Below are positions 56,911-64,000 of a stretch of 64,000 nt of DNA, in pieces (position 1 is the first letter of the stretch; every line of letters begins with the position of its first letter). A program made the translations under genes and the position numbers. The DNA comes from PRS1 sp965250265 (GTDB lineage: Bacteria; Bacteroidota; Bacteroidia; Flavobacteriales; Flavobacteriaceae): contig CBDFNO010000015.1 in NCBI GenBank assembly GCA_965250265.1, forward strand, positions 558,001-622,000, in the 5' to 3' direction. The notes beneath the pieces were generated by a model, which had not been told where the DNA came from, did no database searches, and saw only the letters and a program-made list of their open reading frames with translations.

Positions 56911-56977
56911 TTACATAACAGGAGTTATAATACTTCCTCGCGCCACCAATGGCGTAGTTATAACTGCTATTATGTAA
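56911..56977. repeat. Inverted repeat with TTACATAA ends, element A (copy 1)
   Basis: Arms 56911-56930 and 56958-56977 match at 18 of 20 positions; inside is a second stem CGCCA/TGGCG with loop CCAA. Related to element B by its arm sequence. Confidence 0.75.
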
Positions 56978-57098
56978 AATTGCAACCCAGCCTCTGCGCT
57001 TCTCACTCGGATGCGACATTCAATCGGCATTTAGCCTATCATTTTAAAAAGCTGAAGATTGCCTTTGCACACAATCCAGCCTCGTCAAAATCTTCATC

Positions 57099-57137
57099 TT
57101 TTTAAAACGTTTGCATCTGAATCAAACGTTTTAAAAA
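57099..57137. repeat. 15-bp perfect inverted repeat (copy 1)
   Basis: TTTTTAAAACGTTTG and CAAACGTTTTAAAAA separated by 9 nt. It has terminator-like flanks in both directions but no gene ends here. Confidence 0.75.
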
Positions 57138-57281
57138 CTGGCGGAACAGAGGCGGAATAAAGTGTGGAGTTCCGTTGGTTTTTAAAATGACTTGTTCTTC
57201 ACAATCTTATCAAATAGAAACTAAAATATCAATCGAAGTTCAGAAGTGAGCGTCGGCAGAAAGACGTGAAACGGAAGCATT

Positions 57282-57363
57282 TTACATAATTTACATTATA
57301 ACTTACAGCTTTGGTTTTTTAAGCTCGGACGAAGTCGGCAGTATTATAATGCCAATTATGTAA
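57282..57363. repeat. Inverted repeat with TTACATAA ends, element B (copy 1)
   Basis: Arms 57282-57301 and 57344-57363 match at 18 of 20 positions and share TTACATAA and TTATAA with element A. Confidence 0.7.
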
Positions 57364-57466
57364 CATATCGAGGCTTGGTAAGCGGAGAAAATACAGAGGG
57401 TTTTTGCAGACAAAAAACTGGATTTTTGGAGCGTGGAATAAGTAATTATTTATATATTGTGAATGA

Positions 57467-58378
57467 ATGGGATGCCAAAAACTAAATATCGATTTTTTTA
57501 ATGCTTTGGAGGTAATACACCCAAAAAAAAGGGTGTCCGAAGAAAAAAAACGCATAAACTACTATCCTTTTGGACTCAAACATAAAGGGTATAATAACAA
57601 CATTGTATCAGAGCATAATTGGAAGTTTCAAGGTCAAGAACTCACAGAAGATTTAGGATTAAATATGTATGAGTTTAAATGGCGTATGCATGACCCAGCA
57701 ATTGGTAGATTTATGCAGATTGACCCTTTAGCTGAAGATTATGTTTATAATTCTACATATGCATTTGCAGAGAATAGAGTAATTGATGGTTTTGAGTTAG
57801 AAGGGCTTGAATGGGTTGATGTAGATGATAACTTAATTTACGACCCAAGCAAAAACGAAGACGGAGAAGTGCGAGGATTTACTGAACATGCAACACAAGA
57901 AAATAAAGACCTTGCAGCTGAATTAAATAAAACAGAAACAGGTCAAGAACAATTTGGTAAATTAGTTAATGCGGAAGTGAAAGTTGTTGTAGAATTAAAC
58001 AAAACAGATAGTCCAACTAAAGATGGCATAGCTATATTTGGCTCTACAAATACAGGAGAAAATAATAATGGAGATGAAATACAAAAAATAACACTTTTTG
58101 AGAAGAACATTACTCCAATGGAAAAAGAGATAAATAGGCAAGCTGGAATTGGAAACGATATGATACAAGAAGATGGCTCTAAAATTAAGGGAGGTATTGA
58201 TTCTGGATCTCTTTTAGGAGCGACATTGGGACATGAAGTTGAACATACAACACCTAACAATATGAAACTTAGAAAGCGTGGAGCTTCGTTAAGAAAAATT
58301 GAACAAAAACCAACTGCTGTTGGGAATAAAATTCTTAGTGAGAGAAATAAACAGCGTAATAAAAAGAAAAAAGGATGA
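57467..58378 (+). CDS. Orphan Rhs tip with HEVEH motif (unit copy 2)
   Basis: 303 residues. The first ~30 come from the end of unit copy 1 (MGCQKLNIDFFNALEVIHPK) and run in frame across the 17-bp core into the same Rhs core and toxin tip as the full-length gene; HEVEH is at residues 256-260. It has no signal peptide and no YD repeats, so it is probably silent unless recombination at the core joins it to an rhs gene. It is followed by a second copy of the immunity gene with the same 4-bp overlap. Confidence 0.8.
   Translation: MGCQKLNIDFFNALEVIHPKKRVSEEKKRINYYPFGLKHKGYNNNIVSEHNWKFQGQELTEDLGLNMYEFKWRMHDPAIGRFMQIDPLAEDYVYNSTYAFAENRVIDGFELEGLEWVDVDDNLIYDPSKNEDGEVRGFTEHATQENKDLAAELNKTETGQEQFGKLVNAEVKVVVELNKTDSPTKDGIAIFGSTNTGENNNGDEIQKITLFEKNITPMEKEINRQAGIGNDMIQEDGSKIKGGIDSGSLLGATLGHEVEHTTPNNMKLRKRGASLRKIEQKPTAVGNKILSERNKQRNKKKKG
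57557..57573 (+). repeat. 17-bp core site at the unit-unit junction, attP-like
   Basis: Element sequence on both sides: CGCATA before and ACTC after. It is what a circular form of the unit would carry. Confidence 0.8.
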
Positions 58379-58800
58379 AAAAGATAGCTTTATGTGTAAT
58401 ACTAATAATTTCAATTAGCGGTTGCACTCAAGAAAATAAGCAATCTATAAATAACATAGATGTGATTACTGAAAGTATTGAAATTTTCTTAATTAATGAA
58501 AAACAAATTTCTAAAAAAAACTCTGTTAAACTTGTAATTGCTGATATTGTTAATGGAAAAGATTTACGTGAAAAAGTTAAAGGTATTTTTATTATTCGTA
58601 CAGGAACTCATAAGCCTGAATATTTGTTATTTAGAAACAAGGAAGAATTTGATATTGTAAAATTTGATAATTTAAAACTGATTTTGGGACATACAATAAA
58701 ATTATTTAATGAATCTAACGACTTATTGATTTATAATAAAGAATTGTTAAAAAGATATGAGGAGAATATACCTACCGAAACCAAATTTATTGCTAATTAA
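58375..58800 (+). CDS. Lipoprotein, probable immunity protein (copy 2)
   Basis: Same 141-residue protein as 52674-53099, including the SISGC lipobox, and again overlapping the stop of the preceding tip by 4 bp. If its own promoter is active it doubles the immunity dose; the orphan tip in front of it is probably not exported. Confidence 0.72.
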   Translation: MKKIALCVILIISISGCTQENKQSINNIDVITESIEIFLINEKQISKKNSVKLVIADIVNGKDLREKVKGIFIIRTGTHKPEYLLFRNKEEFDIVKFDNLKLILGHTIKLFNESNDLLIYNKELLKRYEENIPTETKFIAN

Positions 58801-58836
58801 AGTAATCGTATAAATTACTTATTAAAATGAAAAATG

Positions 58837-58866
58837 AAAACCACAGTTTAAAGCTGTGGTTTTTTT
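58837..58866 (+). terminator. Terminator after the immunity gene (copy 2)
   Basis: Same 10-bp stem and T run as at 53136. Confidence 0.85.
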
Positions 58867-59091
58867 GTGTGGTATGTAGTTGGAGAAAAAAGGACTTATA
58901 AATAAGTTAAATTTCAGTCCAAAAAGCGATAAAATGTTAAAAAAATAGGCGCTGATAATCAGGCAGTTATAAATTCGCGTGTGCTTTTTTCGTAGTTTGT
59001 TGATTATTAGTATTTTAAGCTCAAAAAGGTTGCGGTTCTGCAACCTAGCAGTATATGTTATAGGAGGAATACCGCTTTTTAGGAATCTTTT

Positions 59092-59439
59092 TTATTGGGC
59101 TAATTTTTGCACTTTACGTTTGGTAATAAACGCATCAATTAATTTTTTAATAGTGCTTCTATCATCATCATTCATTTGTTCTACTTCTTTAAATTGTTGT
59201 AAGAGTTCATTATCATCAAGCGAACCTTCAGCTTTATGTTCTAACGAGCCATTAACAAGATAATCAATAGATACTCCAAATACATCAGCAAGACGTTTCA
59301 AAACATCCGCAGGAGGCTGTACACCTTTAATTTCATATCTACTCATCTGTGGATAAGAAACCTCAATTTTAGAAGCTAACTCACTTTGAGAAAGATTAGC
59401 TTTTTTGCGAAGTTCTTGTATGCGCTGTCCTAAATTCAT
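59092..59439 (-). CDS. XRE-family regulator (copy 2)
   Basis: Identical to the 115-residue protein at 53391-53738, with the same divergent arrangement to the ATPase gene. Both copies would act on both operators. Confidence 0.9.
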   Translation of the reverse strand: MNLGQRIQELRKKANLSQSELASKIEVSYPQMSRYEIKGVQPPADVLKRLADVFGVSIDYLVNGSLEHKAEGSLDDNELLQQFKEVEQMNDDDRSTIKKLIDAFITKRKVQKLAQ

Positions 59440-59540
59440 AAATCAAATACGATATTATTTACAACAAAAGTAACGAATAAGATGCTTTAAAAACACTTAT
59501 CATCAGCGTATTGTTAATAATTACTTCTTATAAGAGTTAT

Positions 59541-59584
59541 AAAGATATATCTTTTTAGATATATTTGCATCACATAAGATATAT
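59541..59584. promoter_or_regulatory. Operator-like palindrome and promoter (copy 2)
   Basis: Repeats 53840-53883: palindrome AAAGATATATCTTT, three GATATAT units, and the -7 element TATATTTG at 59560-59567. Confidence 0.6.
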
Positions 59585-59594
59585 TATAAAATTT

Positions 59595-61139
59595 ATGAAC
59601 AATTTAGATATAAGCAACCAAAACAACTACCAGTACCAAACTCAATATTTAGAAATCCACATTTTAGGAGGAATTAAAACCAATAAGTTAGAAAGTTTGC
59701 GAGTAACACTAGCCGTAAGTAAGACACCTGCCTCCGCAGGTGGCGTATTAAGGCACTCAATAGATTTATATAATGATAATCAAGTAGAAAAATTTACACG
59801 AAAAATTGCAGAACGATTAGAAATAGGAACAAGCGTAGCAAGAAGAACATTACAGCAACTCACACACGAACTGGAGAACTACCGCTTTTTGTTAATCGAA
59901 AAACAAGCAGAAGCGAACAAGCCCTATTTTAAAGAACTGTCCGCTATTGAAGAATCTAACGCTCTAAAATTCTTAAAATCTAAAAATCTATTGCAAAAGA
60001 CAAACGAACTCATTGGAAAATCTGGAGTAATCGGCGAAGAACACAACAGACAAACAATGTATTTAATCTTCACATCGAGGAAAACAAATAATCCATTGCA
60101 TTGTATTTCTTTAGGAAGTAGCGGAACAGGAAAAACACATTTACAAGCATCAGTTGCAGAACTCATACCAAAAGAAGATAGAATAGAAATAACTGTATTA
60201 TCAGCCAATGCATTTTACTACTTCCAAAGAACAGAGCTACAACACAAACTTATTTTAATAGAAGATTTAGATGGAGCAGAAAGCGTACTCTATCCACTTC
60301 GAGAACTACAATCTAAAAAAAGCATTACTAAAACAACGGTTCATAAAGACAGCAAAGGCACAACCAAAACCATACACTTAACGGTTGAAGGTCCTTTGAG
60401 TGTTGCAGGTTGTACAACTCAAGAGCGTGTTTACGAAGATAATAGTAACCGTTCGTTCCTACTCTACATTGATGAAAGCCAAGAACAGGACAAAAGAATA
60501 ATGGATTACCAACGCTTAATAAGTGCAGGAAAACTCAACGAACAAGAACAAATAGAAGCCAAAAATTTATTACAAAATGTTCAGAGAGTTCTAAAGCCAA
60601 TAAAAGTGATTAATCCTTTTGCAGAATATCTGGAACTGCCAAAATCAGTTTTTAAACCACGTAGAACCAATAGCCATTATTTACAATTTATTGAAATCAT
60701 TACATTTTATAAGCAGTTTCAACGAGAGCAACAAGTAAATGAAGAAACTGGCGAAATCTATATAGAAACTACGATTGAAGATATACAAGAAGCTAACGAA
60801 TTAATCATAGATGTTTTATTACGCAAAAGTGATACGATTACTGGAGCAACACGAAACCATCTGGAAAGCTTGAAAGATTATCTAAAAAAGAATAACCAGA
60901 CTACATTTACCAATACTGAAATTAGAAGAAATCTACGTATAAAACAAACCACATTGCAACGCTACAATGTTCAATTACTAGGCGAAGGCTATATCAATAA
61001 AATAAAGGGTAAAAAAGGACAAACCTATTACTATGAGATTATAGATATAGACGAATATACAAATCTTAAAGAGCAGATAAACAAAGCCTTACAAGACTGT
61101 TTAAGCCACATTGAACCTAACCACATAACCACCACTTAA
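59595..61139 (+). CDS. Mobile-element primase-type P-loop ATPase (copy 2)
   Basis: Identical to 53894-55438 (514 residues): same Walker A GSSGTGKT, same missing primase half, same PASAGG palindrome. Confidence 0.7.
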   Translation: MNNLDISNQNNYQYQTQYLEIHILGGIKTNKLESLRVTLAVSKTPASAGGVLRHSIDLYNDNQVEKFTRKIAERLEIGTSVARRTLQQLTHELENYRFLLIEKQAEANKPYFKELSAIEESNALKFLKSKNLLQKTNELIGKSGVIGEEHNRQTMYLIFTSRKTNNPLHCISLGSSGTGKTHLQASVAELIPKEDRIEITVLSANAFYYFQRTELQHKLILIEDLDGAESVLYPLRELQSKKSITKTTVHKDSKGTTKTIHLTVEGPLSVAGCTTQERVYEDNSNRSFLLYIDESQEQDKRIMDYQRLISAGKLNEQEQIEAKNLLQNVQRVLKPIKVINPFAEYLELPKSVFKPRRTNSHYLQFIEIITFYKQFQREQQVNEETGEIYIETTIEDIQEANELIIDVLLRKSDTITGATRNHLESLKDYLKKNNQTTFTNTEIRRNLRIKQTTLQRYNVQLLGEGYINKIKGKKGQTYYYEIIDIDEYTNLKEQINKALQDCLSHIEPNHITTT

Positions 61140-61197
61140 CCACAGCAAAATGGTTAAGTTAAATAAAAGATAATCAACACATTAAATACGATATTTC

Positions 61198-61821
61198 ATG
61201 AAACCTCAAAAAACACATACCGCAAGAAAAAAAAGTCGAGAACCTCGACAGACAAATTATAAAACAGTGCTATTATATGAGTTACAAAATATCATTAAAG
61301 AGCTCTATCCAAATAAAACAACAGTTAATCCATACAAGGAAAATATACAAGATTATTTACAGCAATTACATATCACAGAACAAATCCTGTTCAACAATTT
61401 ATTACATACCATAACACTCATAAATTGGCGAGGACGATTAAAACAAAAACAAACCATTATAAGTTCTCAAACCGATATTGTAAACACGATAGAACTCATA
61501 CAAAGTGAGTGTTTACAAATTAATGAAAAGGCTATAGAAAGTTATCATAAACTGTACAATCGTTATGGGAACAAAGCCATTACATTACTTGATGCTCAAA
61601 TAGTTTTACACAAATCACAAACCACAATAAAACGTTACTTTAAAGCTTTACAGAAATTACAATTAGTAGAAAAGGCAGAAAGCAAACAAGGCTTAAAACA
61701 TCAATACAAACTCCTTAAAAAGCCAGTTCAAAAAGAAGAAAACAACCAAAGTATTTACGATCAGGTTTTTGAGCAGTGGAAAGACTACAAAGGTTTTACC
61801 GATTTACAAACAAGAACTTAA
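61198..61821 (+). CDS. Winged-helix-like DNA-binding protein (copy 2)
   Basis: Identical to the 207-residue protein at 55497-56120. Confidence 0.65.
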   Translation: MKPQKTHTARKKSREPRQTNYKTVLLYELQNIIKELYPNKTTVNPYKENIQDYLQQLHITEQILFNNLLHTITLINWRGRLKQKQTIISSQTDIVNTIELIQSECLQINEKAIESYHKLYNRYGNKAITLLDAQIVLHKSQTTIKRYFKALQKLQLVEKAESKQGLKHQYKLLKKPVQKEENNQSIYDQVFEQWKDYKGFTDLQTRT

Positions 61822-61876
61822 ATTTAAAACTATGGAACAGAAATTGTATCTTTACAATAGTAAAAAAGAAATTATT

Positions 61877-62113
61877 ATGGCAACGATAGATTTAAGAAAA
61901 ACGGTTAAACAGTATGTAAATACAGCAGATATAAGACTTTTAAAAATGATAAAAGCATTAGCAGAAAGTTATCAAAATGACGAGCAAGAACTTACATTAA
62001 GCAAAGAACAATACGAACTTATAGACAAGCGTAGAGAAGCTCATTTAAAAGGTGAAAGTAAATCGTTTACTTGGGAACAAGTCAAACAAAACGCAAGAAA
62101 CGCTGCTGGGTAA
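61877..62113 (+). CDS. Addiction-module antitoxin (copy 2)
   Basis: Identical to 56176-56412; stop and toxin start again share a base. Confidence 0.82.
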   Translation: MATIDLRKTVKQYVNTADIRLLKMIKALAESYQNDEQELTLSKEQYELIDKRREAHLKGESKSFTWEQVKQNARNAAG

Positions 62114-62403
62114 TGGCATATATTTTAGAAGTTAAAGACGAAGCTAATTTAGAAATCATAGAAGCCTATCTTTATTACGAAGAAAAACGCACAGGATTGG
62201 GCGAAGAATTTTTAGAACATTTAGACACTTATTTTGACAGAATTACAACCTATCCAAAACACTTTCCACAAAAGAGAAAACCTTATAGAGAAGCATTTAT
62301 AAAACGTTTTCCATTCTTGATTATTTACGAAATAGCAAAAAGAAAAGTAATTGTATATTCTGTTTTTAATACTTGGCAAAATCCAGAAAAGAAGAAGAAA
62401 TAA
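62113..62403 (+). CDS. RelE/ParE-type toxin (copy 2)
   Basis: Identical to the 96-residue toxin at 56412-56702. With two intact modules, loss of one unit by recombination would leave the other still providing antitoxin. Confidence 0.86.
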   Translation: MAYILEVKDEANLEIIEAYLYYEEKRTGLGEEFLEHLDTYFDRITTYPKHFPQKRKPYREAFIKRFPFLIIYEIAKRKVIVYSVFNTWQNPEKKKK

Positions 62404-63167
62404 AAATCCCCACAAAACAAAATCTAACCGTTTTGCAAACTGCCTTTATATTTTGTTTGCTTCCTGTCCACACTTCGTAAAAAATAAAAATCCCCAACTT
62501 TGCCAATCCTTGCAAAGAGTTCTAAATTTTGGACAAAAAAATTTAAAACACTTTGCTCCAACGCTCATCCAAAAAACAACTAAATATTTTTATTTTTTAC
62601 CCAAATCAAAGTTACATAACAGGAGTTATAATACTTCCTCGCGCCACCAATGGCGTAGTTATAACTGCTATTATGTAAAATTGCAACCCAGCCTCTGCGC
62701 TTCTCACTCGGATGCGACATTCAATCGGCATTTAGCCTATCATTTTAAAAAGCTGAAGATTGCCTTTGCACACAATCCAGCCTCGTCAAAATCTTCATCT
62801 TTTTAAAACGTTTGCATCTGAATCAAACGTTTTAAAAACTGGCGGAACAGAGGCGGAATAAAGTGTGGAGTTCCGTTGGTTTTTAAAATGACTTGTTCTT
62901 CACAATCTTATCAAATAGAAACTAAAATATCAATCGAAGTTCAGAAGTGAGCGTCGGCAGAAAGACGTGAAACGGAAGCATTTTACATAATTTACATTAT
63001 AACTTACAGCTTTGGTTTTTTAAGCTCGGACGAAGTCGGCAGTATTATAATGCCAATTATGTAACATATCGAGGCTTGGTAAGCGGAGAAAATACAGAGG
63101 GTTTTTGCAGACAAAAAACTGGATTTTTGGAGCGTGGAATAAGTAATTATTTATATATTGTGAATGA
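62404..63167. other. Gene-free, hairpin-rich stretch (copy 2)
   Basis: Repeats 56703-57466. Inverted repeats lie at 62612-62678 and 62983-63064, and the 15-bp stem at 62800-62838. Confidence 0.55.
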
Positions 63168-64000
63168 ATGGGATGCCAAAAACTAAATATCGATTTTTTT
63201 AATGCTTTGGAGGTAATACACCCAAAAAAAAGGGTGTCCGAAGAAAAAAAACGCATAAACTACTATCCTTTTGGCTTAAAACATAAAGGGTATAATAACG
63301 TTATTAATGGAACAGACCATAAGTATGGGTTTGGTGGCAAGGAAGAACAGGATGAATTGGATTTAAACTGGTTAGACTTTAGTTGGAGAAACTATGATGC
63401 TTCTTTAGGACGTTGGATGAACATTGACCCGTTAGCTGAATTAGCATGGACGCATTCTCCATATACATTTGTATATAATAGCCCTCTTTATTATATTGAC
63501 CCTGATGGGCTGATGGGTATCTCTCCTGGAACTATAGTAAATGTAGTTGATTCTGTAAATCAATTAATGCAAGATGATTTTGATGATTTATTTGATGATG
63601 GTGTATTATTAGACGAAGTTGTTATATTAGTACCTAAAAAGGAAGAGGTTAACGATTTTCAATTGTATGGCAATAACAGATTTGGGGATATGCAAGGAAG
63701 GAAAGGTCCTTCTTCACATTCTATTGATACTAATGAATTTGTTTCTGGTAGTCGTGGTGTTAGTAGATTAAGTAATTTGGCTTTGGAAATTATTAAATTC
63801 ATGACAAAATTATTTATACAACAACAAAATGTGCAGGAAGCTGTAGAGCTTATAGAACCTAACGAAACTACAATGGAGAATAAAAATGTAGAGCCTGTTG
63901 AGCCGCCAGAGCCTGTGATTCTAAACCCTAGTATGTATGTTTTGGTCATGTATGAGGACGGAAAGATGGACTATGTGAAAAATGTAGGATTTTTAGATAA
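63168..64000 (+). CDS. Displaced Rhs core and tip, runs off the window
   Basis: Open from ATG 63168 to the last base (277 codons). The first 30 residues are the unit's end; from 63258 the sequence is NYYPFGLKHKGYNNVINGTD, then GFGGKEEQDELDLNWLDFSW, RNYDASLGRWMNIDPLAE and YYIDPDG: the usual flavobacterial Rhs core. The tip after IDPDGLM is unrelated to the HEVEH tip and I recognise no catalytic motif in the visible part. Joining base 51855 to 63258 restores one continuous in-frame rhs gene, so this is probably its original 3' end. Confidence 0.8.
   Translation, partial: MGCQKLNIDFFNALEVIHPKKRVSEEKKRINYYPFGLKHKGYNNVINGTDHKYGFGGKEEQDELDLNWLDFSWRNYDASLGRWMNIDPLAELAWTHSPYTFVYNSPLYYIDPDGLMGISPGTIVNVVDSVNQLMQDDFDDLFDDGVLLDEVVILVPKKEEVNDFQLYGNNRFGDMQGRKGPSSHSIDTNEFVSGSRGVSRLSNLALEIIKFMTKLFIQQQNVQEAVELIEPNETTMENKNVEPVEPPEPVILNPSMYVLVMYEDGKMDYVKNVGFLD
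63258..63274 (+). repeat. 17-bp core site, attR-like
   Basis: AACTACTATCCTTTTGG preceded by element sequence (CGCATA) and followed by rhs sequence (CTTA). After three mismatches in four bases, another 21 bases match the other two core sites. Confidence 0.85.

Larger units (their letters stand above)
56703..57466. other. 764-bp gene-free, hairpin-rich stretch (copy 1)
   Basis: A long frame exists here (56650-57105) but its sequence is low-complexity and crosses hairpins, so it is not taken as a gene. The region holds two related inverted repeats with 20-nt arms starting TTACATAA (56911-56977 and 57282-57363) and a 15-bp perfect stem between them (57099-57137). It may be an origin, a recombination site or structured RNA. 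Confidence 0.55.
51856..57556 (+). repeat. 5,701-bp tandem unit, copy 1 (candidate integrated mobile element)
   Basis: Same sequence as 57557-63257. All encoded proteins are identical and I found no base difference in the stretches compared. It starts exactly at AACTACTATCCTTTTGG inside the rhs core and ends just before the next copy of that 17-mer. Contents in order: Rhs tip, immunity lipoprotein, terminator, XRE regulator, operator region, ATPase, winged-helix-like protein, toxin-antitoxin pair, hairpin-rich spacer. No recombinase or transposase gene is present. Confidence 0.95.
57557..63257 (+). repeat. 5,701-bp tandem unit, copy 2
   Basis: Exact direct repeat of 51856-57556 at an offset of 5,701. 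Features of copy 1 recur with the same spacing. The right end abuts a third copy of the 17-bp core at 63258 followed by different Rhs sequence. Confidence 0.95.

Noticed and set aside
56650..57105. 151-codon frame behind the RelE/ParE toxin gene
   Set aside because: It crosses hairpin arms, has a skewed composition and starts inside the toxin gene. It is better explained as structured non-coding DNA.
56911..57363. Integron attC sites
   Set aside because: The arms do not fit the RYYYAAC/GTTRRRY consensus and no integron integrase is in the window.
51856..63257. Tandem copy as an assembly artefact
   Set aside because: It cannot be excluded from sequence alone, but the junctions form a consistent attL/attP/attR pattern that a random assembly error would not produce. 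It is kept as a finding with a long-read check.

Overview
The window is low-GC DNA from a marine-type member of the Flavobacteriaceae (Bacteroidetes). The signs are TAnnTTTG-type -7 promoter elements, few Shine-Dalgarno sequences, a T9SS sorting-domain relic, DUF6090 proteins, and flavobacterial forms of dxs, nrdAB, dgt and aspS.

Region 1-33,300 is mostly ordinary chromosome. It holds the 3' part of aspS, a ClC-family channel, tadA, dxs, two tiny membrane peptides, dgt, an OprO/P-like porin followed by a PiT phosphate transporter with a PhoU-like tail, a CPBP protease, a yeast-Fcy1-like cytosine deaminase, nrdA and nrdB, a DUF3109 protein, MarC, an S41 protease, dCMP deaminase, a DsbD with a duplicated N-terminal domain, a serine beta-lactamase-fold hydrolase, an L-2-hydroxyglutarate oxidase beside a DASS transporter, a TolB-propeller/amidohydrolase fusion, and tRNA-Arg(CCT). 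Two genes are visibly decaying: a T9SS-exported protein behind dgt (6105-6796) and the C-terminal domain of the S41 protease (20103-20411).

Region 33,300-45,000 holds a D-aminoacylase-like lipoprotein and a small respiratory cluster: a Crp/Fnr regulator, a relic of a NO reductase large subunit, a di-haem cytochrome whose signal peptide contains seven 9-bp repeats, and a NosR/NapH-like Fe-S membrane protein behind a perfect FNR box. An amidohydrolase lipoprotein, three tandem DUF6090 paralogues and a homocysteine S-methyltransferase follow. A 29-nt box with one mismatch precedes both the D-aminoacylase and the methyltransferase genes.

Region 45,000-64,000 is an Rhs (YD-repeat) polymorphic-toxin locus. 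Two large secreted Rhs proteins are followed by a 5,701-bp unit present twice in perfect tandem (51856-57556 and 57557-63257). Each unit carries an Rhs C-terminal tip with an HEVEH metallopeptidase-like motif, a lipoprotein that is probably its immunity protein, an XRE regulator, a mobile-element primase-type ATPase, a winged-helix-like protein, a RelE/ParE-type toxin-antitoxin pair, and a gene-free stretch of hairpins. Each unit begins at the same 17-bp sequence inside the conserved Rhs core, and that sequence recurs at 63258 in front of a different Rhs tip that runs off the window. The junctions have the pattern expected if a circular element integrated at this 17-bp core, gave the rhs gene a new tip in frame, and pushed the ancestral tip 11.4 kb downstream. 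This is the most unusual feature of the window.
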